The notes below the pieces were generated by a model. It saw only the letters and a program-made list of their open reading frames with translations. It ran no database searches and was not told where the DNA came from. A stretch of DNA of 64,000 bases from Neisseria perflava (GTDB lineage Bacteria; Pseudomonadota; Gammaproteobacteria; Burkholderiales; Neisseriaceae), in contig NZ_CP079818.1 of assembly GCF_019334725.1 (NCBI RefSeq), positions 434,001 through 498,000 of the forward strand, read 5' to 3'. Every line of letters begins with the position of its first letter. The stretch's first letter is position 1. The translations under genes and the position numbers were made by a program. This document shows, in pieces, positions 32,135-40,523 of the stretch.

Positions 32135-34408
32135 ATGAACATTACCCAAATCCTCTCTCAAGAACTCTCTGCCACCACTGCGCAAATTAATGCCGCTATT
32201 GAGCTTTTAGATGACGGTGCGACCGTCCCCTTTATCGCCCGTTACCGCAAGGAAGCCACGGGTGGGCTGGACGATACGCAGCTGCGCCAGCTTGCCGAGC
32301 GGCTGCAATATCTGCGCGAGTTGGAAGAGCGCAAAGCCGTTGTTTTAAAAAGCATTGAAGAGCAAGGCAAACTTTCAGACGACCTCAAGGCGCAAATCGA
32401 AGCCGCCGACAACAAAACCGCGCTTGAAGACCTGTATCTGCCCTACAAACCCAAACGCCGCACCAAAGCGCAAATCGCGCGCGAACACGGGTTGCAACCG
32501 CTGGCGGACGCGCTGCTTGCCGAGCAGCCGCAGGACGTGGAAGCCGCCGCACAGGGCTACCTGAACGAAAACGTCCCCGACACCAAAGCCGCGCTGGATG
32601 GTGCGCGCGCGATTTTAATGGAGCAGTTTGCCGAAGACGCGGAACTCATCGGCACGCTGCGCAATAAGTTGTGGAACGAAGCCGAAATTCACGCGCAAGT
32701 CGTTGAAGGTAAAGAAACCGAAGGCGAAAAATTCAGCGATTATTTCGACCACCGCGAATCCATCCGCACCATGCCCAGCCACCGCGCGCTGGCGGTTTTG
32801 CGCGGCCGCAACGAAGGCGTGTTGAACATCGCGCTCAAATACCAGCCCGACGACACGCCGATTACGCAGCAAAGCGAATACGAGCAAATCATCGCCCGCC
32901 GCTTCAAGGTTTCAGAAGGCCACAAATGGCTGCGCGACACCGTGCGTCTGACTTGGCGCGCAAAAATCTTTTTGTCGTTGGAACTTGAAGCGTTGAACCG
33001 CTTGAAAGAAGCCGCTGATACCGACGCGATTACCGTGTTCGCCCGCAATCTCAAAGACTTGCTGCTCGCCGCGCCTGCCGGACGGTTGACCACGCTGGGT
33101 CTTGACCCGGGCTACCGCAACGGCGTGAAATGCGCTGTGGTGGACGACACGGGCAAGCTTCTGGATACGGTCATCGTCTATTTGCATCAAGAAAACGAAA
33201 TGTTGGCAACGCTGGCTCGCCTGATTAAACAGCTCGGCGTGAAGCTCATCGCCATCGGCAACGGCACCGCCAGCCGCGAAACCGACAAAATCGCGGGCGA
33301 ACTGGTGCGCGGAATGCCCGAAATGGGGTTGCACAAAATCGTCGTTTCCGAAGCCGGCGCGTCGATTTATTCCGCGTCAGAACTGGCGGCGCGCGAGTTC
33401 CCCGACTTGGACGTTTCCCTGCGCGGCGCAGTGTCCATCGCCCGCAGGCTGCAAGACCCGCTCGCCGAGTTGGTCAAAATCGACCCTAAATCCATCGGTG
33501 TGGGCCAGTATCAGCACGACGTGAACCAAAACCAGCTTGCCAAATCGCTGGACGCGGTGGTCGAAGACTGCGTGAACGCCGTCGGCGTGGACGTGAACAC
33601 CGCCTCCGCCCCGCTCTTGGCGCGAATTTCCGGTTTGAATCAAACCCTTGCCCAAAACATCGTTGCCTACCGCGATGAAAACGGCGCATTCGACAGCCGC
33701 AAAAAATTGCTGAAAGTACCGCGCTTGGGCGAAAAAACCTTCGAGCAGGCGGCGGGCTTTTTGCGGATTAACGGCGGCAAAGAGCCGCTGGACGCGAGCG
33801 CCGTCCACCCCGAAGCCTATCCCGTCGTCGCCAAAATGCTGGCGCAACAAGGCATTAGCGCCGCCGAACTCATCGGCAACCGCGAGCGCGTGAAGCAAAT
33901 CAAAGCGTCCGATTTCACCGACGAACGCTTCGGCCTGCCGACCATTCTGGACATCCTGTCCGAGTTGGAAAAACCCGGCCGCGACCCGCGCGGCGAGTTT
34001 CAGACGGCCTCATTCGCCGAAGGCATCCACGAAATCAGCGACTTGCAAGTCGGCATGATACTCGAAGGCGTGGTTTCCAACGTCGCCAACTTCGGCGCGT
34101 TCGTGGACATCGGCGTCCATCAGGACGGTTTGGTGCACATCTCCGCCTTATCCCATAAATTCGTCCAAGACCCGCGCGAAGTGGTGAAAGCCGGCGATGT
34201 AGTGAAAGTGAAAGTGCTGGAGGTTGATGCCGCACGCAAACGCATTGCGCTGACCATGCGACTGGATGATGAACCGGGCGGCGCAGCCAAAGGCAACAGG
34301 CCATCTGAAACCCGACATCAAGAACGCCGCGACCGCAAACCCCAACGCAACGAGCGTGTCCCAACCAATTCGGCAATGGCAGATGCGTTTGCGAAGTTGA
34401 AACGGTAA
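32135..34408 (+). CDS. tex: Tex-family transcription accessory protein
   Basis: A 757-residue cytoplasmic nucleic-acid-binding protein, the bacterial relative of eukaryotic Spt6. Domains in order are the helical N-terminal part (ATVPFIARYRKEATGGLDD), a YqgF-like domain (LTTLGLDPGYRNGVKCAVVD), helix-hairpin-helix motifs (VGVDVNTASAPLLARISGLN) and a C-terminal S1 domain (GVVSNVANFGAFVDIGVHQDGLVH). The ATG at 32135 has GAAGGA 5 nt upstream; earlier in-frame starts are not supported. In the meningococcus tex is region E of the capsule locus. Confidence 0.95.
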   Translation: MNITQILSQELSATTAQINAAIELLDDGATVPFIARYRKEATGGLDDTQLRQLAERLQYLRELEERKAVVLKSIEEQGKLSDDLKAQIEAADNKTALEDLYLPYKPKRRTKAQIAREHGLQPLADALLAEQPQDVEAAAQGYLNENVPDTKAALDGARAILMEQFAEDAELIGTLRNKLWNEAEIHAQVVEGKETEGEKFSDYFDHRESIRTMPSHRALAVLRGRNEGVLNIALKYQPDDTPITQQSEYEQIIARRFKVSEGHKWLRDTVRLTWRAKIFLSLELEALNRLKEAADTDAITVFARNLKDLLLAAPAGRLTTLGLDPGYRNGVKCAVVDDTGKLLDTVIVYLHQENEMLATLARLIKQLGVKLIAIGNGTASRETDKIAGELVRGMPEMGLHKIVVSEAGASIYSASELAAREFPDLDVSLRGAVSIARRLQDPLAELVKIDPKSIGVGQYQHDVNQNQLAKSLDAVVEDCVNAVGVDVNTASAPLLARISGLNQTLAQNIVAYRDENGAFDSRKKLLKVPRLGEKTFEQAAGFLRINGGKEPLDASAVHPEAYPVVAKMLAQQGISAAELIGNRERVKQIKASDFTDERFGLPTILDILSELEKPGRDPRGEFQTASFAEGIHEISDLQVGMILEGVVSNVANFGAFVDIGVHQDGLVHISALSHKFVQDPREVVKAGDVVKVKVLEVDAARKRIALTMRLDDEPGGAAKGNRPSETRHQERRDRKPQRNERVPTNSAMADAFAKLKR

Positions 34409-34490
34409 GGTAGAAAACCTTTCTGCTTGTCAAATTGAGGATGGCAAGCCAGAAACCTAATACATAGAAATCTATTTAAAGGATAAAAAT

Positions 34491-35504
34491 ATGACTTACC
34501 ACGAACTTGCACTGTATGCATTACAGCAGTTGGCACGTCCCGCCTGTGCATCGGAAATTTGGGATTTTATCGAACAGAACCGGCTTTATACTGATCTGGA
34601 CGGATACAACCCTGAAATGGGCTTGGCTTCGATAGGTAAAACGCCCTGGGCAACTATAGGTGCACAGTTGTATGTGGAAGCAAAAAAGACTGACGGCAAA
34701 ATCACGGCACAGGGCAGTCGTCCTAAGCTATTTTCTCTGCGAAAGGAAGTTTCAGGTAGCTTAAAAGAGTTGAAGTTACCTGAAAATTCCATTAATGAGC
34801 AGCTCAAGCCTATCTCACAGACACAAAAGGTCAAATTCCATGAACGTGACCTGCATCCTCTGCTATGTAAGTTTTTGGATAAACACCCTGCTTTTGACGC
34901 GAAGTCACGTACTATATTCCATGAAAAAAGCGGCAAAAACCAAAAAGGTGCAGACAAATGGCTTTATCCCGATATGGTTGGTGTTCAGTTTGAATATGCC
35001 AATTATGAACACGATAACCTGCTGACATTGATGAAGAAATTTGACCGTTTGCCGATTAAAATTTTCTCATTCGAGATAAAAATCCGTTTGGATTTTGGTA
35101 ATTACAAAGAATCTTTCTTTCAGGCGGTGAGTAATTCTAGTTGGGCGAATGAAGGTTATTTGGTGGCATTAGACGTGCAGCAGGATGTAGACTTCCGTGA
35201 AGCCCTGCAGAAACTGAGCCAGAGTTTTGGAATCGGCATCATCTTGTTAGACGCGACCAACGTCAGCCAAAGTGAAATCCTTTCGCCTGCACGGTATAAA
35301 GAGCAAATGGATTATTCGGTGATGGACGAGCTGGCATATAAAAACTCTGGTTTTGCACAATTTCTGCAAACCATTGCCGAATACGACCATCAAAATCATG
35401 ACCGCTATGTGAAAGAGTTTGATCCAGTAAAAGATGATGCTGAAATGGCGGACTATTTGGTGGAGAAAGGGATTGTGCCTGATGAAAAGGCCGGAACTGT
35501 GTAG
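34491..35504 (+). CDS. HARE-HTH protein with predicted PD-(D/E)xK nuclease domain (HrgA/COG2958-like)
   Basis: A 337-residue protein. Residues 3-82 look like a HARE-HTH winged-helix domain (YHELALYALQQLARPACASE), which is found attached to restriction and DNA-repair enzymes. The second part has the order expected of a PD-(D/E)xK nuclease: a helix with Glu118 (HERDLHPLLCKFL), Pro160-Asp161 (LYPDMVG), Glu195-x-Lys197 (FSFEIKI) and Gln211 (FFQAV). Together these resemble HrgA, a restriction-associated gene known in Helicobacter and Neisseria. No methylase is adjacent. Nuclease activity is a prediction. Confidence 0.75.
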   Translation: MTYHELALYALQQLARPACASEIWDFIEQNRLYTDLDGYNPEMGLASIGKTPWATIGAQLYVEAKKTDGKITAQGSRPKLFSLRKEVSGSLKELKLPENSINEQLKPISQTQKVKFHERDLHPLLCKFLDKHPAFDAKSRTIFHEKSGKNQKGADKWLYPDMVGVQFEYANYEHDNLLTLMKKFDRLPIKIFSFEIKIRLDFGNYKESFFQAVSNSSWANEGYLVALDVQQDVDFREALQKLSQSFGIGIILLDATNVSQSEILSPARYKEQMDYSVMDELAYKNSGFAQFLQTIAEYDHQNHDRYVKEFDPVKDDAEMADYLVEKGIVPDEKAGTV

Positions 35505-35640
35505 CAGCCTGAAATTTACCCTAGTATTATCCAATATATGGGTGAATTGTTTTCCATCATACTTGATGGCTTGCCGATATAAATAAGCGTATAGTTCCAA
35601 ATATCACAAATCCATTATCACAACCTTAGGAGTTCAAACC

Positions 35641-35982
35641 ATGAAACCTGTTTTGTTTGCCGCGCTGATTTCCTGTTTCTCCGTTGCTGCGTATGCGGCC
35701 TGTACCGACAGCCAGCAGCAGTGCGTGATTTATAAAAACGGCAATGTCGCGACAGAAGGCGGCTGTACAGTTAGCAAGTGCCAAAGTGCCGATGCGCAAG
35801 TGTTGAAATGGAAGCTGAAAAACGGCAAAGGCGTAACCGTTGAAATCGGAAAAAACGGTAAGGTCTTGGTGAACAAAAAACCGGGTGCGAAAGCGAACAA
35901 CAGCAATGCGTCAGGCATGGGTTTGACATGCTATGCCGCCGATGCGGACAAACGCGAACAGTTCTGCTCGACCAATTATTGA
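35641..35982 (+). CDS. Small secreted Cys-rich protein of unknown function
   Basis: A 113-residue protein with a clear signal peptide (MKPVLFAALISCFSVAAYA, cleavage after AYA). The mature 94 residues contain six cysteines, probably three disulfides, and a Lys-rich middle (KWKLKNGKGVTVEIGKNGK). It should be periplasmic or outer-membrane associated. No family is recognised. It has its own AGGAG ribosome binding site and a DUS terminator shared with the convergent LysR gene. Confidence 0.8.
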   Translation: MKPVLFAALISCFSVAAYAACTDSQQQCVIYKNGNVATEGGCTVSKCQSADAQVLKWKLKNGKGVTVEIGKNGKVLVNKKPGAKANNSNASGMGLTCYAADADKREQFCSTNY

Positions 35983-36003
35983 TTGGATTGTTGCTTTGAT
36001 TAA

Positions 36004-36033
36004 AGGCCGTCTGAAAAGTGTTTCAGACGGCCT
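36004..36033. terminator. Bidirectional DUS terminator
   Basis: AGGCCGTCTGAA and TTCAGACGGCCT with a 6-nt loop, between the Cys-rich protein gene and the LysR gene. Confidence 0.8.
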
Positions 36034-36039
36034 TGATGT

Positions 36040-36930
36040 TTATCCTTCCGATATTTTTTCATTAAGAAAGTCGATAAAGCTGCGCACTTTTGCGCTGAGA
36101 AAGGCCCTGTCGACATAAGTGGCGTTCAGTTGGTCTGTCCAGATGGTGTAATCGGGCAGGAGTTGGATCAATGTGCCGTCCTTCAATTCCTGCTGAACTG
36201 CCCAAAGGGGCTGATAGCCTATGCCTGCACCTGATTTAATCAGCTCGCGGATCATCAGTGTGTTGTCGCTGCGGATAACCGGGGAGAGATGGAGAATGGC
36301 TTTTTCTGCGGTAGCGCGGTGGGTAATTTCCCAATCTTGTTGACTGGTATAGGAAGGCAGGATGGCTTGATGCTGCATGACGGCTTCGGGTGTATCGGGT
36401 GTGCCGTGTCGGGCAAGATAGTCGGGGGCGGCAAGCAGGACGAACTCGATTTTGGCCAGCGGTTTGACGATCAGCGAAGGGGAGGGGGTTTTGGAAACAC
36501 GCAAGGCGAGATCGAAACCTTCGGCGATGAGGTCGATATGGCGGTTGTCGAGGACGAGGTCGAGCGTAACTTTGGGATAACGCTGGCGGTATTCTGCCAA
36601 CCATGCGCTCATATTGCCGCCTGCAAACCACAGGGGCATGGTAACGCGCAACATACCTTGCGACGTGTCGGCACCGCCAGCCGCTTTTTGGGCGGCGGTG
36701 TCCAAGGTATCCAGCGCGTAGCTGCATTGGCGGTAGTATTCTTCGCCTGCTTCGGTCAGATGGAGGTTGCGGCTGTTTCGGTGTAAGAGCTTGGCTTGAA
36801 TGGTGTTTTCCAGATGGCTGACGTGTTTGCTGGCCATGGCAGTGGAAATGTCGAGCTGATCGGCGGCACGGGTAAAACTACCGCTTTGAACGACTTGGCG
36901 GAAAACTTTTAGGCTGAATAGGGTATCCAT
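36040..36930 (-). CDS. LysR-family transcriptional regulator
   Basis: A 296-residue regulator. The N-terminal winged helix-turn-helix reads LFSLKVFRQVVQSGSFTRAADQLDISTAMASKH with the usual recognition helix, and residues about 90-290 form the ligand-binding domain (the DLVLDNRHIDLIAEGFDLALRV block is typical of the CrgA/YafC-like group). It is divergent from the DoxX-nitroreductase pair across a 116-bp gap, the standard layout for a LysR regulator and its target, so it probably controls that pair. Confidence 0.92.
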   Translation of the reverse strand: MDTLFSLKVFRQVVQSGSFTRAADQLDISTAMASKHVSHLENTIQAKLLHRNSRNLHLTEAGEEYYRQCSYALDTLDTAAQKAAGGADTSQGMLRVTMPLWFAGGNMSAWLAEYRQRYPKVTLDLVLDNRHIDLIAEGFDLALRVSKTPSPSLIVKPLAKIEFVLLAAPDYLARHGTPDTPEAVMQHQAILPSYTSQQDWEITHRATAEKAILHLSPVIRSDNTLMIRELIKSGAGIGYQPLWAVQQELKDGTLIQLLPDYTIWTDQLNATYVDRAFLSAKVRSFIDFLNEKISEG

Positions 36931-37046
36931 GATTTCTTATTAGGAAACGTTGTATCAATAATTCGAGTATATATCTCTTACTGGGAATTATCTATACTGC
37001 ACTTATTGAAATTGCTCCCTACCTCTTTAAAATAAGGATTATTAAG

Positions 37047-37442
37047 ATGTCAGTCCTCAAATCATTCCAACCTGTTGTATTGTCTGTTTTGCGTATTGTT
37101 ACGGCGTATCTGTTTTTGCTGCATGGCACGGCCAAGTTTTTCAGTTTTCCGATGTCCATGGGCGGCGCGCCTGAAGGCTTGATGCTGGTGGCCGGTATTT
37201 TGGAAATTGTCGGTGGTATCTTATTGATATTGGGCCTGTTCACCCGTCCGACCGCGTTTATTTTGTCCGGTCAGATGGCTGTCGCCTACTTTATGGCACA
37301 CGCGTCTTCTGGTAATGTTTTGTTTCCATTGGCCAACCAGGGCGAATCTGCCGTTTTGTTCTGCTTCGTGTTCCTGTATCTGGCAGTAGCCGGCGGCGGA
37401 GCATGGGCTTTGGATAACGTTTTTGGTAAAGATAAAGATTAA
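37047..37442 (+). CDS. DoxX-family membrane protein
   Basis: A 131-residue inner-membrane protein with four hydrophobic segments. The DoxX signature is visible as LRIVTAYLFLLHGTAKFF, GLMLVAGILEIVGGILLILGLFTRP and QMAVAYFMAHA. It is 15 nt upstream of a nitroreductase gene. In Bacillus subtilis the DoxX-like MhqP and the nitroreductase MhqN are co-induced by quinones, so a role in quinone or electrophile defence is a reasonable inference. Confidence 0.9.
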   Translation: MSVLKSFQPVVLSVLRIVTAYLFLLHGTAKFFSFPMSMGGAPEGLMLVAGILEIVGGILLILGLFTRPTAFILSGQMAVAYFMAHASSGNVLFPLANQGESAVLFCFVFLYLAVAGGGAWALDNVFGKDKD

Positions 37443-37457
37443 TTTAAGGAAAAGATC

Positions 37458-38063
37458 ATGACTTATTCTGTTTTGCAACAAGCTGCTGAAACCCGTCGTT
37501 CTATCTATGCATTGAACAACACCCTGCTTCTGTCCAATGAGGAAGTAACCAAAATTATCGAACACGCCGTTTTGCATACGCCGTCTTCTTTCAATTCGCA
37601 ATCTGCCCGAGTGGTCGTATTGTTTGGCGAAGAACATGCCAAAGTGTGGCATTTTGTCGAAGAAGCGTTGCGTGCGGTTGTTCCTGCCGAGCAGTTTGAA
37701 GCCACTGCACAAAAACTGAACTTGTTTAAAGCAGGCGCGGCGACAGTTTTGTTCTTTGAAGATCAAGATGTTGTCAAAGGCTTGCAAGAGCAGTTCCCAT
37801 CTTATGCGGCCAACTTCCCGATCTGGGCGGATCAGGCAAATGCCATGGTTCAATATGCTGTTTGGACAACATTGGCAGCTGCCGGTATCGGCGCCAATCT
37901 GCAACACTACAATCCGTTGCCTGATGCGGCCATTGCCAAAGAATGGAATCTGCCGGAAAGCTGGTTGTTGCGTGCGCAAATGGTGATCGGCGGTATCGCG
38001 GCTCCAGCCGGCGAAAAAGCCTTCCAACCAATCGAAGGCCGTCTGAAAGTATTCGGCGCATAA
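37458..38063 (+). CDS. Nitroreductase-family oxidoreductase
   Basis: A 201-residue FMN-dependent oxidoreductase. The N-terminal AAETRRSIYALN segment and HTPSSFNSQSARVVVLFG carry the FMN-contacting Arg and Ser/Asn residues. The middle has AVWTTLAAAGIGANLQHYNP and the end MVIGGIAAPAGEKA, as in the Hbn1/MhqN-like branch. The last codons GRLK are encoded by a DUS. It probably reduces quinones or nitro-compounds with NAD(P)H. It is co-transcribed with the DoxX gene. Confidence 0.9.
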   Translation: MTYSVLQQAAETRRSIYALNNTLLLSNEEVTKIIEHAVLHTPSSFNSQSARVVVLFGEEHAKVWHFVEEALRAVVPAEQFEATAQKLNLFKAGAATVLFFEDQDVVKGLQEQFPSYAANFPIWADQANAMVQYAVWTTLAAAGIGANLQHYNPLPDAAIAKEWNLPESWLLRAQMVIGGIAAPAGEKAFQPIEGRLKVFGA

Positions 38064-38082
38064 ATGAAATGATGTTTTAAAC

Positions 38083-38109
38083 AAAGGGCGCGATGTTTGC
38101 GCCCTTTTT
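38083..38109 (+). terminator. Intrinsic terminator of the DoxX-nitroreductase operon
   Basis: AAAGGGCGC and GCGCCCTTT with a 7-nt loop and five T. Confidence 0.9.
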
Positions 38110-38122
38110 GAAATAGCAAAAT

Positions 38123-38158
38123 AAAAGGCCGTCTGAAAACAGTTTCAGACGGCCTTTT
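38123..38158. terminator. DUS terminator (nitroreductase / cysS)
   Basis: AAAAGGCCGTCTGAAA and its inverse with a 4-nt loop; it serves convergent cysS. Confidence 0.85.
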
Positions 38159-38173
38159 ATCTATGCCATGAAA

Positions 38174-39595
38174 TCAACCGCGGCGCCAAGTTGTACCGCC
38201 AGCGTTGTCTTCCAGAATGATTTTGTGTTCGTTCAGAAGGTCGCGGATGCGGTCGGATTCCGCCCAGTTTTTATCCGCGCGTGCCTGTTTGCGTTGGGCG
38301 ATCAAATCGTCGATTTCCTCGTTGGACAGGCCGTCTGAAACAGCACCGCCTTGCAGGAATTCAATCGGATCGCGTTGCAACAGGCCGATGATTCCGCCCA
38401 AAGCTTTCAGGCAGCCGGCGAGGTGGGCATCATTGGTTTTGTTCACTTCGCCTGCCAGTTCAAACAACACGGCAACCGCTTCGACCGTACCGAAATCGTC
38501 GTTCATGGCGGCGTAGAAACGGCGGGTGTAGTCGTTGGCGTTTTCAGACAAATCAAACTCAGCCGCTGGTGTGTTTTTCAACGTAGTGTACAGGCGGGTC
38601 AGCGCACCTTTTGCGTCATCCAAATGCGCGTCGGAGTAATTCAACGGGCTGCGGTAGTGGGCGCGAAGGATGAAGAAACGTACGACTTCAGGGTCGTATT
38701 GTTTCAACACTTCGCGGATAGTGAAGAAGTTACCCAACGATTTGGACATTTTTTCGCCGTCCACACGGATGAAGCCGTTGTGCAGCCAGTATTTGACGTG
38801 GCTGGCGATGCTTTGACCGTGATGGGTTTGTGCGTGGTCATGACCGCAGGTATGACCGCTGGCACCGACGCTTTGGGCGATTTCGTTTTCGTGGTGCGGG
38901 AACTGCAAATCCGCGCCGCCACCGTGGATATCGAAAGTATCGCCGAACAGATTCTCACTCATGGCAGAGCATTCAATATGCCAACCCGGACGGCCGTTGC
39001 CCCAAGGGCTTTCCCATGCAGGTTCGCCTGCTTTCGCTGCTTTCCACAACACAAAATCAAGCGGATCGCGTTTGAAACCGTCCACTTCCACGCGCTCGCC
39101 TGCGCGAAGGTCATCCAGCGATTTGCCCGACAATTGGCCGTAAGCCGAAAACTCGCGCACGGCATAGTAAACGTCGCCGTTTGCGGCAGGATAAGCCTTG
39201 CCGTTTTGAATCAGGGTCTCAATCATGGCAATCATTTGCGGGATGTTTTCCGTTGCCTTCGGCTCGATGTCGGGACGCAACACACCCAGAGCATCGGCAT
39301 CTTCGTGCATAGCCTGAATGAAACGCGCAGTCAGCTCGCCGATAGTTTCGCCGTTTTCAGCCGCACGGGCAATGATTTTGTCGTCGATATCGGTGATGTT
39401 GCGCACATAAGTGAACGGATAACCGCACTCGCGCAACCAACGAGCAATCATGTCAAACACAACCATCACGCGGGCATGGCCTAAGTGGCAGTAGTCGTAA
39501 ACAGTCATGCCGCAAACGTACATACGCACGTTTTTAGGGTCGATGGGGGTGAAGGGTTCTTTTTGGCGGGTAAGGGTGTTGTAGATGGTGGTCAT
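38174..39595 (-). CDS. cysS: Cysteinyl-tRNA synthetase
   Basis: Class I aminoacyl-tRNA synthetase, 473 residues. Visible are the zinc-ligand Cys28 with the HIGH-type motif (MYVCGMTVYDYCHLGHAR), the zinc site continuing in WHIECSAMS and HHENEIAQS, and KMSKSLGNF for ATP binding. The C-terminal tRNA-binding part has IAQRKQARADKNWAESDRIR. All features and the length match CysS. Confidence 0.97.
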   Translation of the reverse strand: MTTIYNTLTRQKEPFTPIDPKNVRMYVCGMTVYDYCHLGHARVMVVFDMIARWLRECGYPFTYVRNITDIDDKIIARAAENGETIGELTARFIQAMHEDADALGVLRPDIEPKATENIPQMIAMIETLIQNGKAYPAANGDVYYAVREFSAYGQLSGKSLDDLRAGERVEVDGFKRDPLDFVLWKAAKAGEPAWESPWGNGRPGWHIECSAMSENLFGDTFDIHGGGADLQFPHHENEIAQSVGASGHTCGHDHAQTHHGQSIASHVKYWLHNGFIRVDGEKMSKSLGNFFTIREVLKQYDPEVVRFFILRAHYRSPLNYSDAHLDDAKGALTRLYTTLKNTPAAEFDLSENANDYTRRFYAAMNDDFGTVEAVAVLFELAGEVNKTNDAHLAGCLKALGGIIGLLQRDPIEFLQGGAVSDGLSNEEIDDLIAQRKQARADKNWAESDRIRDLLNEHKIILEDNAGGTTWRRG

Positions 39596-39660
39596 GGGAT
39601 TTTCAAATTTTGTGTAAACAGAGGAAAATTATTTTGGATTTTTTTGTGCAGGCAAATTCT

Positions 39661-40275
39661 TTATTCATAAGCTAAAAAAGAATCAAAAATTAATCCATTT
39701 GAAAGTATGGTTTGTTCGATTGGCTTTACCCAGTCGGCTAACTGTTTGTTTTTCAAATATTGATATTGATTCATCCATATTTGCAGGTGAGGATAGACGG
39801 ATGAGTTGTCAAAAATAAAACTTTCGTCAACAAACGGTAATGCGGTATGAAGGTTTCGCAGACTCACATGGTAGCGGTTGAGGATTAACTCAGGATCTAT
39901 CCAGTGTCCGCCGCTTGCGACGCGCTCCTGCATACGGCGGATATTTAATTCTGGCGTCGCAAGACCGATATAGTTAAGTATGACGTAAAATCCGGCATTG
40001 TGGGCCGTTTGAATGCGGGTAAGGGCGGATTTGCCGGATAAGGTCGATTCCATGGAAAAAGAAATTCGATTATCCAACGCTTGACGGAATAAGCGCAATG
40101 CGGTTTTTCCCGCTTCCATATCGGCTAAGCGAGGCATTTCAGGATTAATTTCTGCTGCGATATGGTCAGAATCAATCACTAACGAGACACGATCTTGATT
40201 GAATTGGCGCAGGGTAGATTTGCCCGAACCGTTAGCACCACAGTAAAAAATCGCTTTAGGCCAGTTGTTTGACAT
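39661..40275 (-). CDS. Zeta-toxin-like P-loop kinase
   Basis: A 204-residue protein with Walker A GANGSGKST (residues 13-21), then VIDSDHIAAEINPEMPRLAD and FSMESTLSGKSALTRI. This is the pattern of zeta-toxin/UDP-N-acetylglucosamine kinase-like proteins: P-loop, a catalytic acidic residue and a substrate-binding Glu-Ser-Thr. Zeta toxins phosphorylate the peptidoglycan precursor UDP-GlcNAc. It overlaps the end of a 62-codon gene by 20 nt, the usual order of antitoxin then toxin. Toxicity is inferred. Confidence 0.78.
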   Translation of the reverse strand: MSNNWPKAIFYCGANGSGKSTLRQFNQDRVSLVIDSDHIAAEINPEMPRLADMEAGKTALRLFRQALDNRISFSMESTLSGKSALTRIQTAHNAGFYVILNYIGLATPELNIRRMQERVASGGHWIDPELILNRYHVSLRNLHTALPFVDESFIFDNSSVYPHLQIWMNQYQYLKNKQLADWVKPIEQTILSNGLIFDSFLAYE

Positions 40276-40444
40276 GGCCTACTGTTCTTTGTTTACCGGA
40301 AGGATGGTATTCGATAAGTTTGCCTTCATTATCGACTACTGTGATGACGGCGTATTTCCGTTTTTCTGCCAGCCATGCCTGATACAAAGTTTTAAGCATG
40401 GCTTGCTTTTTCGCCAATTCGACACGTTGTTTATCAGAAATCAT
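40256..40444 (-). CDS. Small protein upstream of the zeta-like kinase, candidate antitoxin
   Basis: A 62-residue basic protein with a helical N-terminal half (SDKQRVELAKKQAMLKTLYQ) and a beta-rich end containing VVDNEGKLIEYHPSGKQR. It is not recognisably an epsilon or PezA antitoxin. Its stop lies 20 nt inside the kinase gene, so the two are translationally coupled. Either an antitoxin or another partner of the kinase is possible. Confidence 0.65.
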   Translation of the reverse strand: MISDKQRVELAKKQAMLKTLYQAWLAEKRKYAVITVVDNEGKLIEYHPSGKQRTVGHVKQLA

Positions 40445-40471
40445 GGTCTTCCTTGCTTTTTGTTCCTGTAT

Positions 40472-40510
40472 TCAGACGGCCCTATATTACATTAAACAGG
40501 CCGTCTGAAA
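40472..40510 (-). terminator. DUS pair between obgE and the zeta-like module
   Basis: TTCAGACGGCC and GGCCGTCTGAA with a 17-nt spacer. Confidence 0.55.
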
Positions 40511-40523
40511 ACTTTTTATTTCC

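Noticed and set aside
38351..39484. A 377-codon plus-strand frame opposite cysS
   Set aside because: Antisense shadow of cysS, with no ribosome binding site and no recognisable domain.
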